Origin: Nannochloris sp. 'desiccata'
Lineage: Eukaryota; Chlorophyta; Trebouxiophyceae; Chlorellales; Chlorellaceae
Direction: 5' to 3'
DNA: 64,000 bases
NCBI GenBank assembly: GCA_019044685.2
Contig: JAGTXX020000011.1
Location: 1,240,001-1,304,000 of the forward strand
The position numbers and the translations under genes were made by a program. Below, piece after piece: positions 44,275-54,592 of the stretch (position 1 is the stretch's first letter; every line of letters begins with the position of its first letter). The notes beneath the pieces are model-generated. The model did no database searches, was not told the origin of the DNA, and saw nothing but the letters and a program-made list of their open reading frames with translations.

Positions 44275-44698
44275 ATGCAGCAGCCTGCAGCCGGGGCAGA
44301 GCAGCCAGCTCCACGAATCCTTTCAACAGCAGAAATTCAGCAAGTACGAAGAGTACATGTATGTTAATTGCGCTCTTCTCTTCAATAATATTGTCTAATC
44401 TGAATCCGCCGGCCGTTGCAGAAATTAGAAGAGAACGCCATGCTTATAAAGGCCATTAACGAGCGCCAGTCTGTAGGAAATCTTAAGGATTGCATAAAGT
44501 AGGCCTTTGAAAGTACCAACTGATTAGTTTTCTACCAGCTTAAACCCAGTAGAACAACACACGCGCTCGCCATCTCACAACTACCCTCTCGCTATTTTTC
44601 TTTTTTGAATTTTCAGGTATCAACAGAAACTCCAAGAGAATTTAATGATGCTAGCGGCCTTGGCAGATGCTCAAGCAGTACCTCAGAACCCACAATAA
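44275..44698 (+). CDS. SSXT/SNH-domain coactivator, GIF/ANGUSTIFOLIA3-like, minimal
   Basis: Too short per exon to stand out. Exons 44275-44358, 44422-44498 and 44617-44698 (donors GTATGT, GTAGGC; acceptors GTTGCAG, TTTTCAG) give only 80 aa. AEIQQVRRVH, KLEENAMLIKAINERQSVGN, LKDCIKYQQKLQENLMML and AALADAQ match the SSXT (SNH) domain of SS18 and plant GIF proteins. The Gln/Gly-rich activation tail of those proteins is absent. Known role: it bridges GRF-type transcription factors to SWI/SNF remodellers. TGTAA at 44856-44860. Confidence 0.88.
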
Positions 44699-45059
44699 TG
44701 ACTTCAAGAAAAATGTCTAGACTAATTTGACATGACTTTGACTCTTTAGTATTATTAGTATTATTTGTTTTGCCGTCAATAAGGCGGAGCTCTCCAATAA
44801 TACCGCTGTTGCCAGCGTTTAATGCATTTGCCTGTTATCTGCTGTTCTCAGAGTATGTAATGGATGTATTTTTGACTATCAACCCTACCAAGGAGGGATA
44901 AGCGATTTAAATTTGACAAACAGGGAGTGCTCCCACACTCCGAGTCGCCGCAAAAGCAGCCCTAAGAAAACATAAATTTGCAATTAGAACCAAAAAAATA
45001 TTCAAAAGACCATGTCGACGTAATAATGAAGAATACAGAAGATTAAAAGGAAGTCCGCT
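44699..45059. other. Spacer
   Basis: SSXT 3' flank and SWT1-like promoter. No gene seen. Confidence 0.4.
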
Positions 45060-47297
45060 ATGCGGGTTCAAGGAGTACTTTCTTTGACAGAAGCCCATGT
45101 TGATCATCTCTTCGGCAAATTAGGAACGCACAGCAAATGTGCTGGGGCCACGCTATGGGTATGTATACTATTAAAACTGCTGAAAAGCCCTAGAAGATTA
45201 TTTTATTAGATATCTTCTGTATTTTTCATTTTCTGAAAGCTCAATCATTGATCACCGCCTGCCTCCTTTTCTTGAAAATTTTTATTTAATTCTTCTCTTC
45301 TTCCCTCTGCCTTCTTTCAGCTCCGCGATGCATTTTTCGCCGATTATCGTGGCCGTAAAGTCACTATCCTTGCTCCTTCTCGACGTGTCGCTGCTTGCGC
45401 TATCCGAACTCTCCTTTTCCAACTCTCCAGCAAACACGGCACAGACACGGCCTTGACAACCTTTTCCACATGGAAGTACACAGATCGCAAAGGCAAAGAG
45501 CATGGCCCCTACCCATTCCATAAAATGATCCACTGGTCAGAACAAAACGCTTTCCATGATGAATCTTTCCCAGTACAGCATTCTACCTTACGATGCTGGA
45601 TACCGCTCTGGTGTCTCCCACTCCTTGGTGACCTTGTAAAAAACTACAACAGCAACAACACTTCAAATGGTTGTGAACCGTTTAATCAACCTGAAGAGGT
45701 GGCAATGGAAGATTGGGAAATGACTGTACATCAATTAAATGAAGAACGATCTAAAGGGTTTCTACACGACACAATAACTACCCACCCTAATAAGCAAGGC
45801 GGCGCTGGCGGTGGTGGTGGCGGCATAGGGACAGCTACAAAACAAAGCGACGGTATCAGTACCACCCCTGCCCCTTTATCTGATTTTCCCGAGCTTCAAG
45901 TGTACAACACCACGGATGGTGAAATCGACTCTTCCTCTGCTGCCCCCATGGATTACGAGCTCTCCCATGAAATTCAATTCGACGTTGCCCCTGACGGCGT
46001 CCGTGCTTTTGTAGTTGTGGATACAAATATCCTTCTTTCTCACATGTCGTTCACAGAACGTATCTTTGGAAAGCTTGCGTCTAGTGGTCCCCGTGTGGAA
46101 GTGCTGTTGTTAGTTCCCTGGATTGTGTTGAACGAGCTGGATAGGTTAAAAGATGCCGGGGGTGGTGGAGGAAGAGGAGGCAGGTCAGACGCAGCTCGCC
46201 TGGCTCTGCGTAGAATTAGAGCTTTAACCTCAGATCGAGATTCTTTTGTTCATGCACAGTCTGCAGCAGAGCATGAGATAGCGGTTGCTGCAGGGGATTT
46301 ACCGAATAAAGCGACTGTGCAGCATAGAGAATTAAGAAATGACGATCTGATTTTACAAACATGTTTGCATTGGCACAGAGGTGTGGTGGCCTCGCTGAGA
46401 AGTGCAGGACACAGAGCTGCTGTATTTTTATTATCAAACGATAAAGGGTTGTGTACCAGAGCAGAAGCGAATGGGGTGAAGTGTTTTGCTGCAATGGAGT
46501 TTCCAGGGACGGTCGAATCTTTGGCCAACCAAGTACCCGCCGTAGAGCCAGTTAGCATGGAAGAAGCTGCTGCCGCAGCGGCAGTAGAAAAGAAAGTTGC
46601 AGAAATGGTGATGAAGGAACATGAATTAGAACCTAAGCAAGCCCCAAACCGACATATCGTAGCACCAGCAGCATTAAAAGCTGAATTACCCGGTCCGTCC
46701 TCATTGCCGCCGCCAGCATCCCAGGTGCCTTCCCCAGTAAAAGAAGAAATTCAGAAACACGAACCTCTTCACCCTACTGACCCTCTACATCGCCTAGAAT
46801 CTATAATAGAAAGATGTCTAGCTCCCGCAATTAAATATTATCGTCAGCAAGATCTAGGCGATCTCTGGATAGAAATGTTGGAAGAAAGGAGCAGACCACC
46901 ATGGAGAGCTGGAATGGTACTGGACGTACTATGTTCTCATAGTACGACGTTTTGGGAATATCTTACAAGAAAGGAGTTAGAGCAAGCACGAGAATTAGAA
47001 CGGTATCTGAAAAGAGAGCATCAGTATTATAAGCATGGCCATGGGCATGGACACTACAGAGATGGGAGCTCCTCAAGTAGACTTATGAAAAGTTTAGTGA
47101 CCGATGATGGGATGACTGCAGAGATCATTTTACAAAATATTCTATCAAAGTTACTCAAAGGATTAGAGAAACCGCGTCAAAATGGCAGCGACCCTCCTAA
47201 TCCAGCAGAGGTCCCAGATTTTGTTAGTCTAGGTGATGCAAAGGGAGCGCTGCAGGAAGGTCTTGGCGAAATAGACCAGTGGCTTGAAGAGATATAG
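45060..47297 (+). CDS. SWT1: SWT1-like protein: GYF-like domain plus PIN endoribonuclease domain
   Basis: Exons 45060-45158 and 45321-47297 (GTATGT donor, TTTCAG acceptor, phase 0) give 691 aa. A GYF-like module at about 79-130 has WKYTDRKGKEHGPYPFHKM and IPLWCLPLL. The PIN domain at about 262-405 has acidic residues in AFVVVDTNILLSH, VPWIVLNELDRLKD, ELRNDDLILQTC and VFLLSNDKGLCTRAEANGVK. The C-terminal helical region (LGDLWIEML; FWEYLTRKELEQ) fits SWT1. In yeast and plants SWT1 is a nuclear RNase that clears faulty mRNPs at the pore. The GYF module would bind Pro-rich partners. Confidence 0.85.
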
Positions 47298-47456
47298 CCC
47301 GTTGATAGGATTTAAATTTATACTATTTACATAATCACAATTTTTGTAAGACTGACAGAACCCTACTTTTCTTACACCTACAGATTTATTGGACAGATAC
47401 AAAAAGAGAGAAAAATCAACTGGGAGAAAATTTAGAAAAATACAATGTATTCTACA

Positions 47457-49202
47457 CTAAGGCAACTCAATATCGCTATCAGTGCTTTGGAGTATCTCTG
47501 CCACTGACGCACCCGATGGTGCAGGTGAAGAGCTCCCAGTCCCACCAGGAGCACCGGCAGCATCGTATCTCTGGAACCATTTTGCCAATTGCTCAAAGAT
47601 GGGCGCCAACAGACCAGCCCTTTCAGATTTGGGGAGCGTCGTGAACGATGCAGGTGCGACGATAATCTGTCGCTCTTGCATATTGAATGATCTTAATTCG
47701 TTTGCACGTTCGTATAAACCTTGGTTTTCTTCCATATTTGCCCAGGCGAGCCATGATGGTTCTGAGCGAGTGTCTGCCTTCACCGCACATTTAAATAGTT
47801 CTCTCGCCAGCTCGATGTTACCAGAATCACGTTCCAGCACAGCCCAAGCTTGAAAGACCAATGAGGTATCACGAGCACGTGGTGGAGCCGCCCAGATTCC
47901 TTGTTGAAAGAGCTCTCTAGCAGCATCTAATTTTCCCGCCCGTTGCTCCATGCAACCCCACGCTTGCCAGACGTATAAATGAGAAGGATCTGCCTTTGAA
48001 GCACGTTTAAACAGCTTTCGGGCAGTTTCTAAATCATGTTGTTCCTCCTCCATCAAAGCCCAGGCTTGAGGAATAGCAGCATCACGAGGATTTAAAAAAG
48101 CGCCTTGGCGAAACAGCTTTCTAGCAGCTTCAAGTTTGCCCTGTTCCTTTTCCCATAAACCCCATGAGAGGAACGTATATCGGGAACGAGGGGATGCTTC
48201 TAAACCGCGGCTATATAATGCACGCACTGCCTCTGGATCGCTTTTATTTCTCTGCTCCATCAAAGCCCACGCTTGCCACAAGGCGTGACTGGCAGCGCCT
48301 TTGACAGTTTTCGTTCCAGCTCTAAACCATTTCCGGGCTTCTTCTGGACGGTCTAAATCAGCAGCAAGGACAGCTAGAGATTGATACAAATAGGGGTTGG
48401 GGTTTGCTACTGTGGCTTCAATACCTCTTGACCAGACATCTCGAGCTCTGGTCACATTGCCTTCAAACTTCTCTAATAAACCCCATCCATGATAGGCGGC
48501 AGCATGTCCAGGAGATGCAACAATAGCTGCATCATAAAGTCTACGAGCTAACGCCGCGTTGTTTCTTCTCCCGGCTAAATATGCCCATGCTGTCCAAATG
48601 TGGGCGTTAGTGCCACCAGTGGCAGCGCTGCCAGCTTCGTACAAAGCTAACGCTTCGTTAAACCGACGTTGCTGAACCATGATTTTACCTAACGAGACGT
48701 ATGCTCTACCATCTTCTGGGTCCATTTCAAGGCATTTGCGTAATGCAGCTTCTGCTTCGCGTAGAAGACGGGCGCGATCACTTGGGTCAGTGGCACGTTG
48801 AGCTCCTATGCGAGTCTGTCGTGCTCGGTATAGTGCAAGATCTAAATTAATTTTAAGAGGGCGTCTATGTCCAGCTAAAGATCTACCTTCTGTGTCACGC
48901 CTTCTCTCACCAGGACGAGGGGGTAGTGAGAGCTTGAGTTGCTCTCGGTCTCTAACAGGCTTGCTAGAAATAGGTATAGCTTTATCTTCTGTTGCTGGTT
49001 TGGTTGTGGTGGGGCCGGGCTGTTCAGTCTGTTCTATGCTAAGAGGGTAGCTAGACGAGCTCAACACGGGTTTATTGGCGCTACATATCACGTTAATCCG
49101 GCTATGGTGCCTGGCTGTGCGTGGAACTGGGCTAGGAAGCAGCCCTCGGCCACTTATACTAGGCAAGCAATCGGCCATGGCTGGAGAACACGTCGGTCGC
49201 AT
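47457..49202 (-). CDS. Plastid HAT/TPR RNA-maturation protein (HCF107/MBB1-like)
   Basis: Single exon, 581 aa, ATG at 49202. A Ser/Arg/Pro-rich transit peptide is followed by at least ten 34-residue HAT/TPR repeats with the W..W/A pattern: HIWTAWAYLAGRRNNAALA, AAYHGWGLLEKFEGNVTRA, HALWQAWALMEQRNK, TFLSWGLWEKEQGKLEAA, LYVWQAWGCMEQRAGKLDAA, SWLAWANMEENQGLYERA. HCF107 and Chlamydomonas MBB1 have this make-up; they bind the psbH 5' leader and protect psbB/psbH mRNA. RNA target here is inferred. TTACA near 47327 gives TGTAA on minus. Confidence 0.85.
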   Translation of the reverse strand: MRPTCSPAMADCLPSISGRGLLPSPVPRTARHHSRINVICSANKPVLSSSSYPLSIEQTEQPGPTTTKPATEDKAIPISSKPVRDREQLKLSLPPRPGERRRDTEGRSLAGHRRPLKINLDLALYRARQTRIGAQRATDPSDRARLLREAEAALRKCLEMDPEDGRAYVSLGKIMVQQRRFNEALALYEAGSAATGGTNAHIWTAWAYLAGRRNNAALARRLYDAAIVASPGHAAAYHGWGLLEKFEGNVTRARDVWSRGIEATVANPNPYLYQSLAVLAADLDRPEEARKWFRAGTKTVKGAASHALWQAWALMEQRNKSDPEAVRALYSRGLEASPRSRYTFLSWGLWEKEQGKLEAARKLFRQGAFLNPRDAAIPQAWALMEEEQHDLETARKLFKRASKADPSHLYVWQAWGCMEQRAGKLDAARELFQQGIWAAPPRARDTSLVFQAWAVLERDSGNIELARELFKCAVKADTRSEPSWLAWANMEENQGLYERANELRSFNMQERQIIVAPASFTTLPKSERAGLLAPIFEQLAKWFQRYDAAGAPGGTGSSSPAPSGASVAEILQSTDSDIELP

Positions 49203-49736
49203 AGTTGTTATTTGATGTAATAGCTATTTATGTGGTAGTCTTATTTAATAAGCCACAATAATAAGGCTTAAAAGACTTTGCTGACAAAAGTCTTCTCCTT
49301 TGGTTCGAATTTGAAATTTTGCAAAGACAATTATGTTGGTAGACTCAGAAGCGCCTTCTGGGCACTCTTTATTATTTAAGGACAAGTTGATATGGATTAC
49401 AAGATAGCAAAAAGACGTCAAAGGAAATCTGATATCCTCTTGGTATCTCGACCATTTTCTTTCTATCATCATGATATAACCCTAAACCCTAAGATATGGC
49501 CTCCATAATGGGATCCGGAAGCAGATTGAGAAACAGATTGCGCTGCTCCTCTATAACTTCTCCACTGTGTAGGTTTGCTCACAAACTGAATGAATTTACA
49601 TGTGAATCTTTGCGGCCAGTAGGGTGAACGCTGCACTGCCCCTGATGCTTAGAAATTGAATCTACATTTTCATTGTAGTTATTTTGTGATTAACGTTTAT
49701 CTTGCATCCTCGCCTTGATTTAGTTTTCTGAGTACC
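49203..49736. promoter_or_regulatory. Divergent promoter with a telo-box (about 49476-49491)
   Basis: AACCCTAAACCCTAA is two units of the plant telomere repeat, either a telo-box promoter element or an interstitial telomere trace. No gene seen. Confidence 0.4.
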
Positions 49737-51751
49737 ATGCATTGCGGGGAAAATCGTTCTTTCAAGGCAACAGCTCCTCGAGCGACAACGGCAGTGGTGG
49801 CGACGCCGCTCTTTGGACGTTGTCGGCAGTGCCCTTGTTCCACACTATCTTGTGGACGGCCCTCCCAGTCTAGTTATCCCAAGCTGCCCTCCATCTCTTC
49901 AAGGGATTTTCAGCGGAGTATTCTACGTACAGTACCACACATTCCACGTGCCGCAAAAGATGACGTGGCCATTGCTCAACCTGCTGCGGCGGCTGAACCA
50001 TACATTACTGAAGAGTGGCCCGATTTTTCAAAAATAAAAGTAGATCCATATATTGAGGACACGTTCTTCAACCGAAAGGAGGAGTATGACATGATCATGT
50101 CCCACTTGGATCGCAAACCCACAGTACCTCTTCTGCTTCTTGGCCCCAAGAATAGTGGAAAGTCGGTAAGTCAAGCCAACGTCAGTTGAGCATCAGCATA
50201 TTCATGGTTTCGACACACTGTATATCACTCTCATCTGTTGCACCCTGTCATTTCTAAACATAAACGTCTCTGCAGAAATTACTGGAAACAATCCTGGAGC
50301 AAGAAAGCTCACGCATGTTGTACCTAGACCTCGGTATGCAAGATGTCTCCAGCCCAGCACTAATGGCAAAGCAACTACGCAATCAGGCACGCAAGCTTGC
50401 TGCTATGCTGTGTATGCAGTTTACAAACTCAATTGCTGCCCCAGCGGAGGACATTTTGACAGCATTTATGGCAGATTTTTTCCCCGAGCCAACCAACTTG
50501 CCGGCTGTCATTAATTCGTACAAGGTGATCTTGGACATCATGCCACCAGGGCAAAAGAAGCCTATCATTGTTATCGGTGCGCTGCTTCAACAGTGGCCTT
50601 GTTGCCGCCTGCAATTTCTCTTCCCCTCTTCTGTTTACGTAAAAATTCCTCCTTCCCTCCAATTTACTCTGCAGATGAGGCCAATGCCTTGACACTATGG
50701 AAAAGTAAAGATGCGTTGGCATTGAAACAGTTGCTGGAGTGTTCAAGCGCAGTTGTAAGCAGGACCACACGGCACATATAGTTCTTGCCACCTCGGAGAA
50801 TTTTTTGGTCTCGTGGCTGGAATCACGTAGGTGTTTTCCATTCTTTATCATTGAATTGCAATAAAGGCTTATTTTATCGTATTGCTAATTAATGTTTGTT
50901 TGCTGATGGTTGCAGAGGGCTTTGATGAGAATGTGCGTAGAGATGAAGTCTTGGGTGATCTGACGAGCGCCGAGGCCTTTGTGTATGTTTGTGGCGGCAA
51001 AGTGAGCAACAGGAAAGGAGCTGTGGAAGATTGGCCAGGCTTGATGGCTCAATCTGAAGAGACTAGAGACCTGGGCATGACACCGGAAGAGTGGAAGGAA
51101 GTGTGGTCAGTGTGTGGTGGCAACATGCATCTTCTTAGAATTTGTGTTGCCTACGCCACGCAGTACAAGAGCTGGGACGAAGGTAAGAAACTGCTTCTGG
51201 TGTTTTTAGTTCTTCATGTTTGTTCTTAATTAACTAATCTCAGCATTAATCTTGTTATTTGCTTGCTTGCAGGTGTGAGAGAAATATTATCAGGGCCTCA
51301 AATGGCTGTCACGAAAGCTTTGGAATATCCAGAATTAATTGATCCTCCAATTGGAAGCGCTGGCCCTCGTATCTGGGAAGGAAAACACTACAAAGCAGTG
51401 CTACGCCTGATTGCTGCCAGCCCCTACCATGCTGTTCGTAGAAAGGAGGTACATGCTGCGCTGGAGAATGTGGGTATTCTTGAAAACGTCACAGCTGCTC
51501 AAGTGCTGCTGTCCATGGTGGAATTCAATGTTTTATCTTTGCGCCCCTACTCCAAGATGGCCAAAGATTTACCCAGAGAGGCGTTTTTTAAGGATGCGTG
51601 GGGTATAGAGGAGCAGGACAATGTGGTGACCATGCCCTCCCCAGCACACCTTGCTGCCGTTCTTATCCTAGAGATTAAGTTCCAGAAACAAGATCAGGCG
51701 GAACGTAATCATGCACAAGCTGCGAAGGGTAAGGGTCAATCAGACAGCTGA
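49737..51751 (+). CDS. Organelle-targeted P-loop ATPase (archaeal-ATPase/STAND-like), frameshifted
   Basis: Exons 49737-50165, 50276-50576, 50675-50826, 50916-51182 and 51273-51751. The splice sites are good, but the total is one base short of a multiple of three. Exon 3 changes frame near 50737-50741, after LALKQLLE, before KQDHTAHIVLATSENFLVSW. A missing G would explain it. A transit-like N-terminus precedes TFFNRKEEYDMIMSHLD, Walker A LLLLGPKNSGKS, Walker B PIIVIDEANAL across a splice, sensor HIVLATSENFL, and a C-terminal winged-helix-like part. The family resembles archaeal ATPases (PF01637). Role unknown. Sequence error or real lesion is undecided. Confidence 0.7.
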
Positions 51752-52268
51752 AGCGGCGCTGTTAAATCGCACTGCACCCATCTGCCAACATGGATATAAC
51801 AGTCTTGAGAAGGCTTGAAAGCTCAGCTTTTACCATTCTATGCATTTTGTAAAATAGTTTTCTAACTTCAGTTGTAGTCGTCTTTAACTCTATTTGTGTA
51901 CATGTATAGAATATAAAATGTCGCTTTTATTAACCAAATTATGGCTACATGTAGTATACGCAGTATGATAAATGGAGAGTTCTCTTCTGCTACTGCCACC
52001 GCTGCTGCCGAAGATCAAGGCCAGAAAGTTGGTCTGAGAGTGAGCATCGCTCGTTTCCCAAGGGTCTGCTATGTTTTGCAGAAGTGTTTAAGGAGCGGAG
52101 AGTAGCATGCAGTGTGTTCCCGCCCGTTTCCTAGCGCGTTCCCCACTGAGGAATTCCTCCAGAAGCCTCAATCTTTCTACTTTCAAATCAGTTCTTTTGG
52201 CGAGGCTTTTTTATCCATCGAACCTACCCATCTTTCCGCACATTTGACTGCGAAATAAATCTATCAAA
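51752..52268. other. Spacer
   Basis: TGTAA near 51847 is a likely poly(A) signal for the ATPase gene. The rest is upstream flank of the CSP41-like gene. No gene seen. Confidence 0.4.
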
Positions 52269-53676
52269 ATGCAGTACTCTATGCAACGTGTGCAGCGCGC
52301 ACAGGTCTTCAGGGCCTCCGCAAACAAGGCATCCCTCAAATCCTCTGCCCCTGCCCAGTTTGCTGGTCTTCGCCGCCCTAATCTCTTGGACATTGACTCC
52401 AACGTGACTGTATCTCTCACCCAGGTCAGGAAACGCCTCCATAGTCTGTTGATTAACGCCATACACTCCGCATCTTGCATACGTGTAGTAGAGTTAATTA
52501 ACTAGGTGGCGATCTCTTCGCTTTTTCTTTTAGTATTACCCCTTTAAACACCGTATCCAAGTACCCAAATCTCATTTATACCACTTTTCCCACCCCATGC
52601 AGATCCTTTCCGCCTCCACTGTCCGTGCTTCTGCCAGCCGTGCTCCCCGCTGCGCCACCGTCATGTCCGCTGGAGCTGGCAAAAAGGTCCTCATGCTCGG
52701 AGGAACCCGTTTCATTGGGACCTACCTTGCCCGTGAGCTTGTCAATGCTGGATATGAGCTCACTCTCCTTACCCGTGGTAAAAAGGCCATTACTTCTCAG
52801 ATTCCTGATGATACCGATGACTCTTACGCCAAATTCGCTGCAGCTGTCAAACACATTGCCTGCGATCGCTCCGACCCTGAGGCTATGAAGGCTGCCTTGA
52901 CAGGAACTGGCTTTGAAATTGTCTTTGACATGAACGGTCGTGAAGCTGTCGAAGCTGAGCCTATTTTGGACGCCTTGCCTGACGTTAAACAATATATTTT
53001 CTGCTCCTCTGCCGGGGTCTACAAGAAAAACGACCAGATGCCTCATCGTGAAGAAGACGAGGTTGATTTCAACTCTCGCCACAAGGGTAAGCTCTATACT
53101 GAGCAGCTTTTAGACTCTCGTGGAGTCAACTGGACCTCAGTCCGCCCCGTTTACATCACTGGTGTTGGTAATTACAATCAGGTTGAAGAATGGTTCTTCC
53201 ACCGCATTGCTGCCGGCCGCACCATCCCCATCCCTGGCTCAGGCATGCAAGTAACCCAGCTCGGTAACGTCAAGGACCTTGCCACCGCCTTCATGAAAAT
53301 CATCGACAACCCTAAAGCTGCCCGCCAGGTGTACAACGTCGCTAATGAGCGTTTTGTCACCTTTGACGGTATTGCCAAAGCGTGCGCTGAGGCCATGGGT
53401 GTAGAGTGCCCTCCTATTGTTCACTACAACGCCAAAGACTTTGATTTCGGTAAATTGAAGGCATTCCCTATGCGTGACCAGCATTTCTTTGCTTCTGTTG
53501 ATAAGGCTATGGCTGATCTTGATTGGACACCCGAGTATGGTCTTGTGGATGGTCTTAGAGATTCTTATGAAAAAGATTTCAAGCGTGGACGGTTTATTAA
53601 AGCAGCTGATTTCACTACTGATGATATGGTGTTAGAGAAGCTTGGAGTGCCTGCCAAGCAAGCTGTTATGGCTTAA
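52269..53676 (+). CDS. CSP41B: Chloroplast stem-loop-binding protein CSP41b-like (atypical SDR)
   Basis: Exons 52269-52424 and 52603-53676 (GTCAGG donor, CATGCAG acceptor, phase 0) give 409 aa. Exon 1 and the start of exon 2 encode a plastid transit peptide. The Rossmann fold starts KKVLMLGGTRFIGTYLAREL. The usual SDR YxxxK is replaced by SRHKGKLYTEQLL, as in CSP41. YIFCSSAGVYKKNDQMPHRE, SVRPVYITGVGNYN and QLGNVKDLATAF are family hallmarks. CSP41a/b bind plastid RNAs and ribosomes and protect non-translated transcripts. TGTAA near 53843. Confidence 0.93.
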
Positions 53677-54592
53677 AAGAAAAAGGAAAATACCCAGCTT
53701 CCCACTGATTTGATTGTTTGTTAGTTTTTAGATTTAATTTCATTCTTGTTTGAGATTTTATAAAATTTTCCGCTTGCTTCTTGAGAATGAGACCAGCAGC
53801 CCTGCCGCCCTCCCCTCCCTTTTTTAACCAAATGAATTAATCCCTGTAAACGACATACACCAACAGTAGCGTAGGACTCCCCCATTAGTTGCAATATTCC
53901 TAATTTATTGGTTGATATTTTGCAAGATTTTACAGATTCTCAGAAAGAAAGAACAAAAATCGCAAAAAAAAGCAGAAGAGAATGAATTCTGGATTATATA
54001 TTTTAATTAAAGTCCGGTATTATAGATATGTTTGGGTAGCGTTATATCAATCGATTTAGCATTTGAGTTGATACATGTGTGCACATTTTTATTTTGCCTA
54101 GAGTACACAAGGTACAGAGGGGGGAGAAAGAAAGAAGGAAAAATGGGGGAATGTTGGGAAGACAATAGGCAAAAGACAGGTGAGCAAGGAAGAGGTGTTT
54201 AGGCATTACGTATGTGTAGAACGTACACAGTAGAAAATGGCTGTGGGTTGAAAATTAAAGGAAGAGAAAAAAGAAAAAAAAACAGATATGATTTTTTTGT
54301 CCTCTCGGTAATGCCAAAAAAATAAAGATCGATATCGAATGAAAAATAGAAAAAACAGATCTACTAAACACCACAAAATGAAAATGTTAGCTCTCTGCAC
54401 AAAAGGCGATCTTCTCTGATAATGAAATTTTACTGAATAGGGGACGAAAAAATACGTAGAAAGAAAGAAAAAAACAAGGAGAATATAAAAGCCAAAGACT
54501 GCAAAAATATGTAATTTGCAAGAAAATGTATTGAAAATTTCTCAGAGCCTTTCAACTTGCAATTGAAAGAATACATCAGATGCTAGTTTAAA
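53677..54592. other. Long convergent 3' interval, no gene
   Basis: AT-rich with purine-rich runs (54120-54160, 54255-54285). Short open frames are low-complexity. No RNA gene recognised. Confidence 0.5.

Noticed and set aside
52576..53082. 168-codon minus frame
   Set aside because: Antisense of the CSP41b-like gene.
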